Assembly (NCBI GenBank): GCA_013115145.1
Contig: JAAPAO010000055.1
Coordinates: 35,985 to 99,984 of the forward strand
Direction of reading: 5' to 3'
DNA length: 64,000 nt
Source: Perkinsus chesapeaki
Taxonomy: Eukaryota; Perkinsozoa; Perkinsida; Perkinsidae
The position numbers and the translations under genes were made by a program. Below, one piece after another: positions 21,879 through 33,275 of the stretch (the stretch's first letter is position 1; each line of letters opens with the position of its first letter). Under the pieces are notes generated by a model that saw only the letters and a program-made list of their open reading frames with translations, did not search any database and had not been told where the DNA came from.

Positions 21879-24800
21879 TTAAACCTCAGCGGCGTGCTTG
21901 TCATCTTCGTCCCGAGGTGCTTCCACCGAACCCAAGACCAACACTCGACCTCCACACAGACTGCACTGACCGCTACCGGTGACGAGGGACTTTAGCTGAT
22001 TCCAACAACCACATCGACCGCAATAAATCTGACAAAAAGAATCCTTACGGATGCGTTATCAGCCGGGTGCTCACTCTATGGTCGAGTGTTTGATTCACAA
22101 GTCCTTCCTTCTCCTCGACCAATTGCTGCATTTGACAAAGGTGGTCCGTCAACGCGCCGAGCTGCTCATCATAGCTGAATTCAACAAAGCTCCCCACGGG
22201 GTTACAAGGCTAACCCTTACCTCATCTTAGTGGTCGAGAGCTCTACTTCAACTTCTTCCAAGGCTGCTCGGAGCGCACGAGCCTCATTCACCTGACCAAA
22301 GGCGTAATGATGAAGTAATGCCAACCGGCAACTTACTGCTATGTCCCTTTCCTCTGAGACCGTTGACAGATGAGATGCAGACAGAGCGATCTCCGATACC
22401 AAAATCAAGTGTCTGCATCACAGTGATGAGATCCAAAATCGTCTAAAGTGTGGCACGGTGTTACTTGGCATTCGATCGATGAATTTCCTGTCTAAGCGCC
22501 TCGACGAGCATACAAAGTGTCGAGCCTCGAGGAGATATCGCTCTGAGAAAGAAGTGTGCCACACGACCACACGGCCGTATGTGCCAGCAGGGAACGAAAA
22601 TCCTCTTCTAGATTATCCACCGGGATAAGCATCACCCAAAACCCTCTATACCAAGTCGCTATCGTCTAGTGGTTAGGACGTCACGTTGTGGCCGTGACAA
22701 CCCCGGTTCAAATCCGGGTAGCGACTTTTCTCCCGTCTTACTCCGCCGACGACGATGACGACAGCTTCACCGTTATTGCCCCCGGAGTATCCGATGGCGA
22801 CACTAAATCTGCCCGAACCTTCATCGCCCCACCATATGATGGGGAATTCAGAACTCCTCCAAAGGAATGAGGGCTCCGAGGCGCAGATGCCTGACAGAGC
22901 GATTGAGCATTGCCCAAACTCGCCGCGCGTACCGTCCACAAATCCCGAGGGTCTCCCAGATCCGTCGGAGCCCTCGAAACAGTATCTTCTGTAAAGGCTT
23001 GGGCAGATCGCTGGTTCAGCGGCAACCCAGTGAGGTCGACTAAGTCCCTGGCTGTGCGCAACGATGAGGTGTCCCGGCCAAGGGTCTCGGTTGCCACGTT
23101 ACGCACTGACCGCCTGAGAGTTCTAAGAGTTACGCTTGTAGCCGTATTCGATGACGCTACTGTTTTGACGAAGCAAAGTGCTCCTTGTTGGACTGCCTAG
23201 CATTCAAGTTAGTCTTCTGAAAAAGGTAGAGGGTTCGTTTCACAGGTAAGGCCATCTCGGCGTACCAGTTCCTGCTCAAGATCCGCTATTCTCCGACCCA
23301 AGACGTCATTGGCATCTTCGAGGCTTTTACCATCCTTCTCCAAACTAGTAATGACATCTGAAGGAATATACTCGTTGTGAGGTGATTCAGTAATATCAAA
23401 CACGTTCTATTTAAAGCAGTAATATCCTACCAACTGGAAACATCCACACGCCCCGATCTGTTTCTGCTGCTTGTATGGAAATATTACTTTCCACAGCCCA
23501 GTGCTAATACCCCGCCCTACCTTCCTTCATCAACAACTCCTTCTTTGACTGCTCCACCTCCTCCTGCAGGGCGCATATCTTCTTACTGGCCGACTCGGAT
23601 GACATTCGCAAACTGTACAACAGTGATCTGCTTTGGCGGCCTAGGGTAAGGTCTACTTTCGCATCAGCGCCGCCTCCCCTTCCCTCTCTCTACAAATCTC
23701 CTCGTACTTGGCCGTCAGGCCGTCCCTGTCCAAGCTCACAGACGACAGTTCTTCTTGTAACCTCTGAAATGATAAGCATCCCAAGTGTGATGGAGGGAGC
23801 CGGTATCCTATGCGGTAGAGAGCTCCGAGTTCCGCGTGATTCAAGCGATAAGTCTATTACGAAGGTTGAGCTTAATTCGTAAGTTACATAAGACGGTGCT
23901 CATAAACATCAATAAATATTAAATTATCAAACCGGTGGATACGTACCACTAATTAACTGTTTATCGAACTTTATGAACTCTATCTTGATGATGAGTAACG
24001 TTTGATTCAAACGTTACTCATCATCATCAAGATAGAGTTCACAATACCATCTTAAAACGGATTTAAATCCTCCCTGCCCCCTCAATTTCCGCACTCTCCG
24101 CCCAATGGAATGACGATCACCCGAGAGTATAGGGTCTATTCATCCGACCGCCCCCATCGCTCCCATAGCCCCTACTACTTTGCAGTCCCTATTAATAACT
24201 TCTATTCTGGTATGCAATTCCTCCACTGTCGCCTCCAACTCCTCCACTCTCCTCCTACTCTCCCCGCTGCTCCCCCCTGGCAACCCTCCAGTAGCCGGCC
24301 CCAGCAGACCCTGATCCAAGCCTATCCGCAAACCCCTCTAGACATAGCCTACTTTCATTGCTCCAAATCCAAGCACCGAAGTGCCTGGAGAGCTCTTGGT
24401 CTCGTAACTTTTCAACTTCTGTTCAAGCTCAGCAATTCGCTCCTTCAAATAAGTATCATCTGACAATCACACTGGCCGGCAGTGCTACCAGAGCTCTGTT
24501 ACCTTCTGGGCCAGTCGTGGATTCAGAGAGGCTTGTGTCGGCCGAGCTCCTCGGCGGCAAGGCCTGACGAGCGCATAATATAGTTTTGCGAAATATCCTA
24601 CCGAGTCTTTGAGACGTTCCATATTTATTACCGATAGCTGTTGCTGAAGTGATCGATTGTCACTCTGACACTGGACGAAGCTCTTCTTCAGGGAGTCTGC
24701 AGAAGGCTACTTGGGCAATACGAGAAATGACGAATCTTAGCGATCTGTGGGTGAACTATATTGCGGATTTCGAACATCGGAATATGACTTTTCGCTCCAA

Positions 24801-25115
24801 GATGGAGGCAATGATCGTGTCAGACGAGCTCGTTAACTTTACACCACCACCACAGTGGGGTCCACAGAAATCCAACTGTGTCATTTTATACTAGTACCGT
24901 GATAGCGAGTTAAATGAATAAGAGATGCATTGGAAAGCAGGGCTGACTGGATGGGTTCACAGAGAGAGAAAATAATATCAGAAATAACTCCACAAACCCT
25001 CTGTTGATGCATTTCTATTCACCATCTCTCGGACCATAACCCCAGTATCACCATATTGAGCTCTGAGCCTGAGGTATTTATTAGCCAGCTTCTCCATTTT
25101 TTCATCAGTGCTCAT
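21879..25115 (-). CDS. Long coiled-coil protein with C-terminal zinc ribbon
   Basis: Several exons carry heptad-type sequence. These include a start MSTDEKMEKLANKYLRLRAQ (ATG 25113-25115), KKSFVQCQSDNRSLQQQL (near 24690), YLKERIAELEQKLKSYE (near 24420), ESRRRVEELEATVEELHTRI (near 24230), RLQEELSSVSLDRDGLTAKY (near 23740), LGRRIADLEQELVRRDG (near 23290) and EARALRAALEEVEVELSTTK (near 22250). The end, after an intron of about 45 nt, has CGRCGCW ... CSLCGGRVLV and an acidic tail, stop 21879-21881. Paired CxxC motifs suggest one zinc site. It is probably a cytoskeletal, Golgi or vesicle-tethering scaffold, but no named family is clear. Two genes cannot be excluded: the tRNA at 22655 and the hairpin at 23975 lie inside it. 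Confidence 0.6.
22655..22726 (+). tRNA. tRNA-His: tRNA-His (GUG)
   Basis: It forms a full cloverleaf. The 7-bp acceptor stem is GTCGCTA with TAGCGAC. The D-arm is of eukaryotic tRNA-His type (GTCTAGTGGTTAGGAC). The anticodon stem is TCACG/CGTGA with loop TTGTGGC, giving anticodon GTG. The T-arm is CCCGG-TTCAAAT-CCGGG. A T-run (22726-22729) follows directly as a Pol III terminator. The A and B boxes are intact. It lies on the strand opposite to the coiled-coil gene, immediately beside a putative donor (22733-22734), so it would sit within an intron of that gene. No intron in the tRNA. Confidence 0.95.
23975..24040. repeat. Long near-perfect hairpin (31 bp)
   Basis: Left arm 23975-24005 and right arm 24007-24040 are complementary over 31 bp with a single-base loop. 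The right arm has one extra ATC, a 3-nt bulge in a CAT repeat. It lies between coding exons of the minus-strand coiled-coil gene, in AT-rich DNA. It could be an intron foldback, a small MITE-like element, or the boundary between two genes. Confidence 0.9.
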
Positions 25116-25577
25116 CACAGAGACACTACCCGAGCCACCTGAAAGCAAAGGTAGGTCCTTCTGTAGATGAGGATACCCCACCTGGGCTCGCCATAGGCAG
25201 ATGGGCAGAGTTAAACTAATTAAGAAAAAACAACAGCTGAAGAGATATGTCACTTTTGATAAAACGACTGTTAAATGGTTTATTAAACAAAGTCACCCTC
25301 TTCCATTTTTAGGAGTACTCTTTAACCTTCATGATTATAATATTGAACACCCCGCAGACCTTCTTTCAAAACAGCATTTCCTCTGTATTCCATTCCATGG
25401 TGCATTCCCCCAGCCTCCTCTAGCGCGTAGGATAGCCCTATTGCTTCCGTAGCCTTCTTTGCCACCCCCTCACCCCCTACACCCCACACTTCCCAATAAT
25501 CCCATTCTGTGACCAACCCAATACTGTATATAATAAAACGCTTGATGTACCATTAACTCAGCAGGAGCATCAGCAAT

Positions 25578-26444
25578 TCACGCAGCAAATCTGAGTTTCC
25601 TCATTCGTTTTTTCTCCTCCTCTGTATCAGCCGTAACCAGCCCAAATCTGCATACCATACTTCCGTCAACTCCCACCAGCATCCCCCCCACTACCTCTGA
25701 GCTCTCTTAAGCTTCTTAGCTGCCTCCTCATCGAGGTCCTCCTCCTCACCCTCCTCTTGCTCACCGAACCGTTGGGCTCTGAGAGAGGCATCTCCTCAAA
25801 CTGCTTCACTGTGCCCATTTCCGCACCTCGCTTTCCTCTTTGCCGTTTCAGTTTCCTTGCTGACAATACCAAACCGCATCGCCCGCTCTATTTTCTTATC
25901 TTCCACACTTTCGGTGCCGAACCTACAATTCTACTTCACCCACCCCCCTGCGATCGTCTTACCTTTTCGCTCGCTCCAGTCGCCGTTGTTCCTCCGATTT
26001 TTGCCCGGTCGGCGAAACGTGGGCCTGTGAGAGATTTGCCGCGGGAAATGACTCTATTTGTACTTTGGTTTCGTCTGCTTCGACACTGGTTGAAATAACA
26101 GTTTTACAAGGTGATGAACTGTCACCGGAGGTCACTGCCACTTTAGACTTCTTAGGGCTACTTGAGCTCGTGGGAATCTTTTTAGGCGTATCTTTGAGGT
26201 CGAATGAGCTTCCCTGTAACCCAATCAGTCCCAGCTTACTTGACGAGCCGCCCTCTTGAGCAGCATCATGTTCAACGAGTCTGGATATGAGAGTATCTTT
26301 CCGTCCAATAACCCTGAGGTTCAACCTAAGATTCTCCAAGGTACAGCTTTCGGTCACCTACTGAAGCCCTTTTTCCTTGCATAAGTTCTGAAGCTCCTTC
26401 AGCTTCAGATTGCTGTATTTCTCACTCCCGATTGGTTCACTCAT
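25578..26444 (-). CDS. SARNP: SARNP/Tho1-type SAP-domain mRNA export factor
   Basis: SARNP (yeast Tho1) binds nucleic acid and works with TREX/UAP56 in mRNA packaging and export in the nucleus. Exon 1 starts MSEPIGSEKYSNLKLKELQN and a 36-nt intron (26326-26361) joins it to LNLRVIGRKDTLISRLVEHD. Together these form a SAP domain at residues of about 11-45. After a Ser/Lys-rich linker the C-terminal half shows the family's repeated basic RFG motifs: RAKRFGTES, RAMRFGIVS, RAQRFGEQE and RAQRFGLVT, separated by acidic patches. It ends KKRMRKLRFAA, stop 25578-25580. Four RFG units match SARNP/Tho1 well. All introns are 36-49 nt. It is divergent from the MGCGC gene at 26765. Confidence 0.88.
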
Positions 26445-26764
26445 TGATAAACTTGCCGCTCGACCGTCTTGATCATACGAAATCTTGTTCTTCTTGCAAT
26501 TCTTGCGTTTTCTCAACGCAGTTAATCTTGCTTCGGCCCTCTTTCTGGAAGGCCTACCGCGTCACTGCCCACCTCAACCGCTCTATATTGTGTGAGTTTA
26601 CTAAGTACGTGAGGCTTCCTTCCAGCTCGGTACCAATGATGAATTATATTCGCGGAGGGTGGTGCGCATGTTAACCTAAAAAGAATCTTTGAATGGTATC
26701 TTAGAGCTCCTATTAGTTCACTATTTACCCTATATGATCATTAACGTTTAATAGCGTATCTATT

Positions 26765-27117
26765 ATGGGTTGTGGTTGCTCAAAGCATAGCCGTTACCAT
26801 CTCACTGCAGAGTCACCATCTCCGCATGAGGTTCCTCCGCGCAGCTCGACTCTCGACAGCACCACCGCCGCAGGTATGAGAGCCCTGCTATAGGAATGAC
26901 AAGATATCTTTCAGCTCATCTTAAACAAGGGTCAGACTCTACGGCAGTACAGCGCACCGAAGAGCAACAGTTAAAGATGTCTGTGTCGTCTGTTAGAGGC
27001 AGTGATAGTATACAACTCAATAAAAGGAAACAGTTCCTGTGGGTTGGGGACTATATATACTTTATAGATAGTTATCATCAAAGGATTCATGCGGCTCTAA
27101 GTGAGGAAATATTATAG
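26765..27117 (+). CDS. N-myristoylation-motif membrane-attached protein, 103 aa
   Basis: Two exons, 26765-26873 and 26915-27117, are joined by a 41-nt intron in phase 1. The protein starts MGCGCSKHSRYH. Gly2 with Ser6 and Lys7 fits N-myristoylation, and Cys3 and Cys5 would then be palmitoylated, giving dual-lipid attachment to the plasma membrane or inner membrane complex. The rest is polar (ESPSPHEVPPRSSTLDSTT) with a short hydrophobic/aromatic patch (FLWVGDYIYFIDSYHQR) near the end. No family is recognised. It is too short for a calcium-dependent kinase and shows no EF-hand. It lies between SARNP (opposite strand) and the TBC gene. Confidence 0.7.
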
Positions 27118-27439
27118 TGCACCCAGGGGCGATTTCAGACTTAGACAAATCCCACCGTGGGGTCCCGGGTTCCTTGAGAACGTGTTTCATGTTCATCGAG
27201 TGAAGTTTGGCCCGAGTATGTATTCGAACCTGAGTGGGCCAAGCCACCACATTTGCCTAGGGCCCTGGCTTCCGGAAACTCTCTGGGCGACTCTGGGGCA
27301 AATTCGAGGTTGGGTATTTTACGCGACAGTAATATAACTTGATATTATTGCTATTTTATCATTTCAACCCGATCGTCTCTCTACGCGTCGTTCTCTCGGT
27401 CGGCGTCACCTGCCCGTCTCATCTGATCTTCACAAAGTT

Positions 27440-30400
27440 ATGTCGTCTTTAATCCCGAAACGGGCCCCCGCTGAGACGGCCAAAAATTTTCTCTTTTTAC
27501 GGTGCAATTTGGAGAACAATAATAAATCGATAGGGGACAAGTTGCTGATATTTCGCAGATGTTCCGGGCAAAGTGGGTCTCTGTGTAGGTACGAGATGAC
27601 CGTGCCGGAGTTCGTACAAGCGTTGTCCACATCGGAGAGATACGATAAAGAGCGGCTCGTGAAGTGGTTCAGATTGCTAAAAGACGGTGACTTCACTGAG
27701 TCCTACAACAGCGATCCCAACGGTTTTAGGTAGGCAGCATTCGAACCTCAAACATATCTTCATAGCTCGACCTTTCAGAGGCCTTCTCGCCCGAATCGGC
27801 GCACCACCGAGGTTTCGCGCGCTCTGCTGGAGAGCTGTCGTGGGGTGGCGTGATCAGTTGCGACCGGGAACATACGAGAAGCTCTGTATAGGTAAAGCGG
27901 TAGATGAGGTTTATAGACGTTTATGTCGCCGACTTGGCATCTTTCGATCGCTCCATTAATGGCGGGATGCGTCTTCAAATCGAGCCTAGTAATAAACGTT
28001 AACCTGGTAAACTTTGATCGGTGAACTTTGGCCGAGTTCGGTAGTTCGCATATTTCCCACGGCACTTTGGCGGTACGTAGGAATATCTCAGGTCTGAGGG
28101 GGGATAAGGTGGCTTGGTCTACTACACGCGGGGATGTCTCTGGTGGGACAGTGACCCCTCCTGGCAAGACCGCTCGACAAAGAGCGGCTACCGAGGAAGG
28201 ACTAGACTCCCCGTCCTGCAGCCGTCAAGCTCCACATGAGGCATCGAGCCCGAGTATTGCCAGTAGCCATACGAATCTGGCTGTGTAGGAAAAGTGTTTT
28301 GTGCACGCTTCAACCTCCTGACGGTTTCAGATATCCCTCGATTGCGGCAGAGTTGCATAGGGACCTGCGGAGGACCTTTCCTGGGTCGGAGTACTTCAAC
28401 AAGGAGAGCAATCTTGACGCGTAGGCATACCCCTGCAAGATTCTTTCGAGGTCGGTTGGCAGGCTCGGCCGAGTCATCTATACCTTCGCTGCGAGCAACG
28501 CACATGTCGGCTACTGCCAGGGAATGAATTTCATCAGTGGGATGCTGCTTCAGGTGACCCATTCTGAGGTATACTTCATACCGCTCTTTCCTTTTCGATG
28601 CAATCTTTGTAGGATGACACTTTCTGGTTACTTTGTCTATTAATGCATCGATTCAATCTAGCACCGCTCTTCACTGTCGATAGAGCTTTACTAGCACTAA
28701 TGAAGTTTATGTTTGGTCGTCTGTTGGAGACGCAACTGCCCCATCTTACTGAGTAGGTCCCTCATCACCACTGCTCACCCATCCACAGTCATTTTCAGGC
28801 ATTTCAGTAAAGTCAGTGAGGCGGAGGGCATCACACTGGACGTCACGGATATGTATGCCACCAAATGGTTCATGACGTTGTTCGCCTACAGCCTCCCTAT
28901 AACCACTGTGAGCTGCTGTCTGTCCATTTGCGCCACTTAAACGGTTGCAGGTTCTTCGACTTTGGGATTTCCTTTTCGCCGCTTGCCCTCCGCTGCCGCC
29001 TCATCTGGGGTTCCCGAGAGGCCTGTTACTGCTGTCCTTGGCGATCATGTCGCTCTCCTCCAAGAGATTTCTGAGAGAGAAAACCTTCGCTGGAATTCAA
29101 ATGGTCGGTCATGCTTTACGATTACGCCCGCACTGCTGAGGTGCAAAGACCATAACAATGAAATTAGCAGTAGTCAGCCATTAGTGTAGCCGTGCTCTCT
29201 CGTGGAGGCGGAGATTTCCACCGCCTTCTTTCCCTAGCTCCAAGGCCCCAAGACCGCTGCCTTTAGGTTCTAAATGATATAGGGGGAACCTCATCGCACT
29301 CGGCTGGAGGCCACGACAGCTTCGACGAGTTCGGTGGCAACTTCTCCCCGCCTGCTACAATACGGAAGAAGAAATTGCTTCAAGTGGGGATTTGGCGGTC
29401 TTGGCGATTTTACGGTTTTTCTATCAGATTCACAAGTACACTATAGGTAGCTCAGGCTGGGGCACCGCCCTGTGTGACATATCACCACCAGTACCGTGGA
29501 GGACTCCACCGACCACTCGGAGGCCTTCGACTCCAGGGCGAGGTCTCGATCCTGAGCTCATAATTAGGCATGCTTTACTACTGGACGCTAAGGTGACAGC
29601 AAGGTGCTGCTGCTGCTGTGTTAACTGTGGTTGGTCAGATACCCCAATCCATACTGGAGGAGCTTCGTAAGGAGTGGGCTGCTGAGTGCCCTGATTTAGG
29701 GGCAATAATGGACAAGGGTGACTTAGCTGCGGCAAGCCAATCTGTTACGACGGTAAGGCAATCGAAGGGAGTGTGGGTGATAGAGATTGGATACCGATTG
29801 TCGAAGTCGTCACCATTCGTGACTGTTTTGATCTCAGGTGGTTAACCTTAACATCCTCGACTGTCTACCCTCCCCAACTGCTAGTGACGTCCCTGCCCCG
29901 CCACAGGTGAGGTAGCGGTGATCATAGACAAGTCAATGGGGACTCCTTAGGCGGCAGGCGAGGAGGAGAATGAAGTGAAGGCACGGGTTTGGGAGCCTGT
30001 CCAGGACGGCAACGCCTTTCTTAACTCCGAACAGCAATGCACGGCCCTCTTATCGATGGACCAACTCCCGAAGGAGGAGGAACCGGAGCCACAGCTCAGT
30101 GCTGAGGAAGGTGGAGACCTCTTGCGGAGCTGATTTCTACTTCAAGCATTGTCTAGATCACACCCAGTCGCCCTCGGAGGACTTGCAGCGCCCCTCGAGC
30201 TCTCCGCGTTATCTCACCAAACGAGCAGCCAAACAGAAACGTGGGAATGCGACGTCGTCGATTTCCCTCCGTGATGGACAGTTCATCAGGGTCATGTCCA
30301 TGGAGCATACGATGGCACTCCGAGGGTGAATCTGTCCTTGACCAACTCGAGCCATTCCTTTCTGTCAGTCGCACTCCAGAGCGGTCCATGGTCCCCATGG

Positions 30401-30574
30401 CCGACCGCTCCCACAGTTGTGGGCCCTCCCTCGGCAGCAGCAGGAAGAGGCAAGCGAGCAGTAACAGCAGACATCAACGAAGCCTCAGCGGCAGCTGTAC
30501 CTTCGCATATTGGCATCCTCCCCCTAGACGAACTGATACTCCTCCTCCAGAGGGGCCATACTAGAGTATTTTAA
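27440..30574 (+). CDS. TBC-domain Rab GTPase-activating protein
   Basis: TBC proteins switch off Rab GTPases in vesicle traffic by a dual-finger mechanism. The start is MSSLIPKRAPAETAKNF. A 49-nt intron joins NGF to RGLLARIGAPPRFRALCWRA. The arginine finger lies in LHRDLRRTFPGSEYF (near 28360) and the glutamine finger in VGYCQGMNFISGMLLQ (near 28510). Further TBC helices follow: DDTFWLLCLLMHRF (near 28615), ATKWFMTLFAYSLP (near 28860), then VLRLWDFLFAACPP after a 44-nt intron. After the TBC domain come exons with LEELRKEWAAECPDLGAIMD (near 29650) and an acidic segment. The last exon ends LPLDELILLLQRGHTRVF, stop 30572-30574. Both catalytic fingers are present, so it should be active. Joins between 29130 and 29600 are uncertain. 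Confidence 0.87.
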
Positions 30575-30597
30575 TACCTATTTTATCTCGTACATTA

Positions 30598-31005
30598 TCA
30601 TTCTGCTATTGAACCATTTGATCCCTTATAACTGTTGGGTTCCGAGTCAAACGACGCTACGAGCTCGTCATAGCGCAACCAAACCGACCAAACGCGTTGC
30701 ATGAAGGTATCGAATGCGGCACAGTCGCCGGGCGGAACATCTGAATTGATTACAATTCGCATTTCATTGCTTAACGTGTCCTCCGGAGACTGACATCTGT
30801 GAGCAGCACTCACCACACGGAGCCAAAGTTGTGCTGCCCGAGGAGCCGGTAAGGGCTGCTGGCCCTCCCTATACCGCAAATAATCACCGTTTTCGGCCGA
30901 CTCCAGTGTTAGTTTTGTTATCAGTGCTCGAGTTAGTGTTTTACGAGGTGTGAGCTTATACAGTCCTACTGCCCTAGACCGGGAAGCGACATGGATGCTG
31001 GTCAT
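30598..31005 (-). CDS. Small basic/amphipathic protein, possibly mitochondrial, 135 aa
   Basis: Single exon, convergent with the TBC gene and only 23 nt from its stop. The ATG at 31005 is the first true Met. The N-terminus is basic and Ser/Thr-rich without acidic residues (MTSIHVASRSRAVGLYKL then TPRKTLTRALITKLTL), as in a mitochondrial presequence. A helical middle (AAQLWLRVVSAAHRC) and a C-terminal segment with Trp (MQRVWSVWLRYDELV) follow. No family is recognised. An LYK in the N-terminus is reminiscent of LYR proteins, but the rest does not match well enough to call it. Confidence 0.6.
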   Translation of the reverse strand: MTSIHVASRSRAVGLYKLTPRKTLTRALITKLTLESAENGDYLRYREGQQPLPAPRAAQLWLRVVSAAHRCQSPEDTLSNEMRIVINSDVPPGDCAAFDTFMQRVWSVWLRYDELVASFDSEPNSYKGSNGSIAE

Positions 31006-31074
31006 CACTTGACAACTCAACACTGTAATGGAAACGAATGGTACGTAATGATCAGTATGTAATGATCCGGATGA

Positions 31075-33275
31075 TCAGTAATGATAGCCGCCTCCTCCTC
31101 CTGTCCTCCCTCTATTCTCCCAGCCCTTCCCTTTTCCTTTACCGCCACCCTTCCCAAACTGAAATACCAAATCATAACATCATCCTCAACTTCAGTAACC
31201 TACATGTCCGTCGCCTCCTTTGCCCTTTCCTTTCCCCCAGCTGCTCGCTCCTCGGTGGGAATCCTTCTCCCGTGCTCCTGGTGGGAGCTGCTGTGTCTTC
31301 GCCTTGGCGAATCGAACCGCTAGAATACAATCTGGCCTGTCTGGTACGCAATAACCATTCATGGCCATGACCACCTGAGCAGGCTAATCCGCACTGGCGT
31401 CACGGCGTCACAAACCTGTTGGCTGAGGACATTATCATCGTAATTCACAAAACCAGCTCCTCTCGAATGCCCTACTCTATTGGGCATAATAACCACGCTC
31501 TCCAGTTGGCCTAAAGCAATGCTACTCCCCCAGCATTAACCGGTTATTTTACCATATTTGATAAACAAATCATGCAGCTCCTGCTCTCCCCATTCTGCCG
31601 GAAATCCACACACATATAGCGATCGTTTCGGATCGTCCGCACCTATGATGAATCTTCCCACTCCTCTCTATCACCGTCAGCCTACCAGGCATGTCCTCCA
31701 TATCCCTCGGATTCATATGGCGCTGCCCTCCACCTCCTAAAGTCAGCCATCCCTCACCACCACTCCACAACCCTACTACCTGCTCCGCCTCGACCACCCG
31801 CTCCAGGTGCGTTTGAGATGTTCCCTTGCGCGGGATAGGTACCGACCTGGGCCAAATTTTGCCGAGGGCCAGTTTAAATTATTACTGTTATTTTATTCCG
31901 TTTGGCCCGATCCAACCGAAGACAGATCTGCTTGTCCATCATGTACTCTCTGAACAGCTGCTCATTAAGGCCGTAGTTGAAGTAGGCGCTCAACTGTGAA
32001 TCAATGCCACCTCCTCCTCCTCCTTCACCACCTCTACTACCTCATTCGGATGTGCCCGTCGCCACAACGGTTCCGTGTCAGTATCCATTGACCATACCAA
32101 TTTGTCCAGCACATCCTTGAACTCCTCCTTAGGGATGCTAGCAACACCAACAGCTTCATTTCCACCGTGTTGCTCGTCTGAAACCAACGACTATTCGATA
32201 CTATACTAGTAATGTCTATAATCAAATTCACTCTCGTGGCCCTGTATAATATATCGATTGGGTCCATCTTCCTCCTGCAGTGTTGAGATGTAGCCATGTC
32301 TTCCAAGTTTACAAAATTCAGTTCGAGTTTTTCGGACCAAAGAGCTCATTTTCCCTGGCGATTTAGTCCGGCCATTCCCCATCTGCGACAGGCTTGCAGG
32401 TATTTCAACCCCCCTACCTGAAAGCTCGAACGCCCGCGGTGGACCGTTGGCAGCCTCCTGCTGAGCTGAAGCTGCTGTTGCTGACCTGCCGATGACGGCA
32501 GCATGCCCCTCGTCTCGGATGGCTTGTTACCCTTTATCCGTCTTTAAACTGGTCTTATAATTGTGGACGTCCTCCGCTGACACCTCAACCCCTTCCGAGG
32601 CGTAGAACAAAATCTTGATATGAGCAGCCTCGGGGAATTCGGAGGATGGCGTTTCTGATCGGACGCTCATACCAATGGCAAACGGCGTATTCTCGATACC
32701 GTCTTCGCCCACTTTAGCTGCCTTGGCGGCAGATTCGCTCCATCCTTCATCCGCCTTCCGCTTAGGTCCGCCTAATATTGCACCCCATCCACCGTCCACC
32801 GTCTTAGAGGCAGCTGTCTCCTGACCAGATACACTATAATGATATCATTGCTAACCAAATGGGAGCCACAATAATGCAGAGCTCCCCCACCATATCCGCT
32901 GACCCTCCGAGACATCCTCCCCGCTGAGGTTCATGGTCAGAATCGTTTTATCGTTCCGGCTTCCTCCCCGATAGGCCATAACACGCACCCCAGACAGGTA
33001 CAATTTCAGGAAGATTTCCTTATAAATCAGTTTTAGCGTATATGCAGTAACCGATGCACATTTGTAAAGATCTCCCCGGCCCCCTTCTGCCCTATTACCT
33101 TTGACTCGGCCAGCATTTGTCCCCATCCTTTATCGGCAGTACTATCCTCCGTTTTATCACCACTTTGGTCTCCCTCCTCATCAGTTAATGGTGATACATC
33201 CTTCTGTTGGCCATCAACCTCCTCCTCCTCCTCTTCCTCCTCTCGTAATGCCTTCAAGAACTCAAGCTGTGACAT
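31075..33275 (-). CDS. RRM-domain RNA-binding protein with Gly/Lys-rich tail
   Basis: The start MSQLEFLKALREEEEEEEEV (ATG 33273-33275) follows a TTTTAG acceptor. An acidic N-terminal region leads through a 41-nt intron to EIFLKLYLSGVRVMAYRGGS, then GGWGAILGGPKRKADEGW (near 32770) and other poorly resolved exons. The C-terminal RRM is clear: RNP2-like LYVCGFPAEWGEQELHDLF, then after a short intron VVIMPNRVGHSRGAGFVNYD with RNP1-like RGAGFVNY. After another intron comes VVMAMNGYCVPDRPDCILAV then RFAKAK, the usual end of an RRM. The tail is rich in Gly and Lys (GKGKGKGGDG; FGKGGGKGKGKGWENRG), stop 31075-31077. It is probably a nuclear or splicing-related RNA binder. Exact substrate unknown. Confidence 0.8.

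Noticed and set aside
26765-30574. Treating the MGCGC exon as the first exon of the TBC gene
   Set aside because: The MGCGC frame joins exactly to an exon that ends in a stop at 27117, and the TBC gene has its own ATG at 27440.
31290-31340. GAATCGAACCGC sequence resembling a reverse tRNA T-arm
   Set aside because: It lies inside a coding exon of the RRM gene and no other tRNA arm is present.
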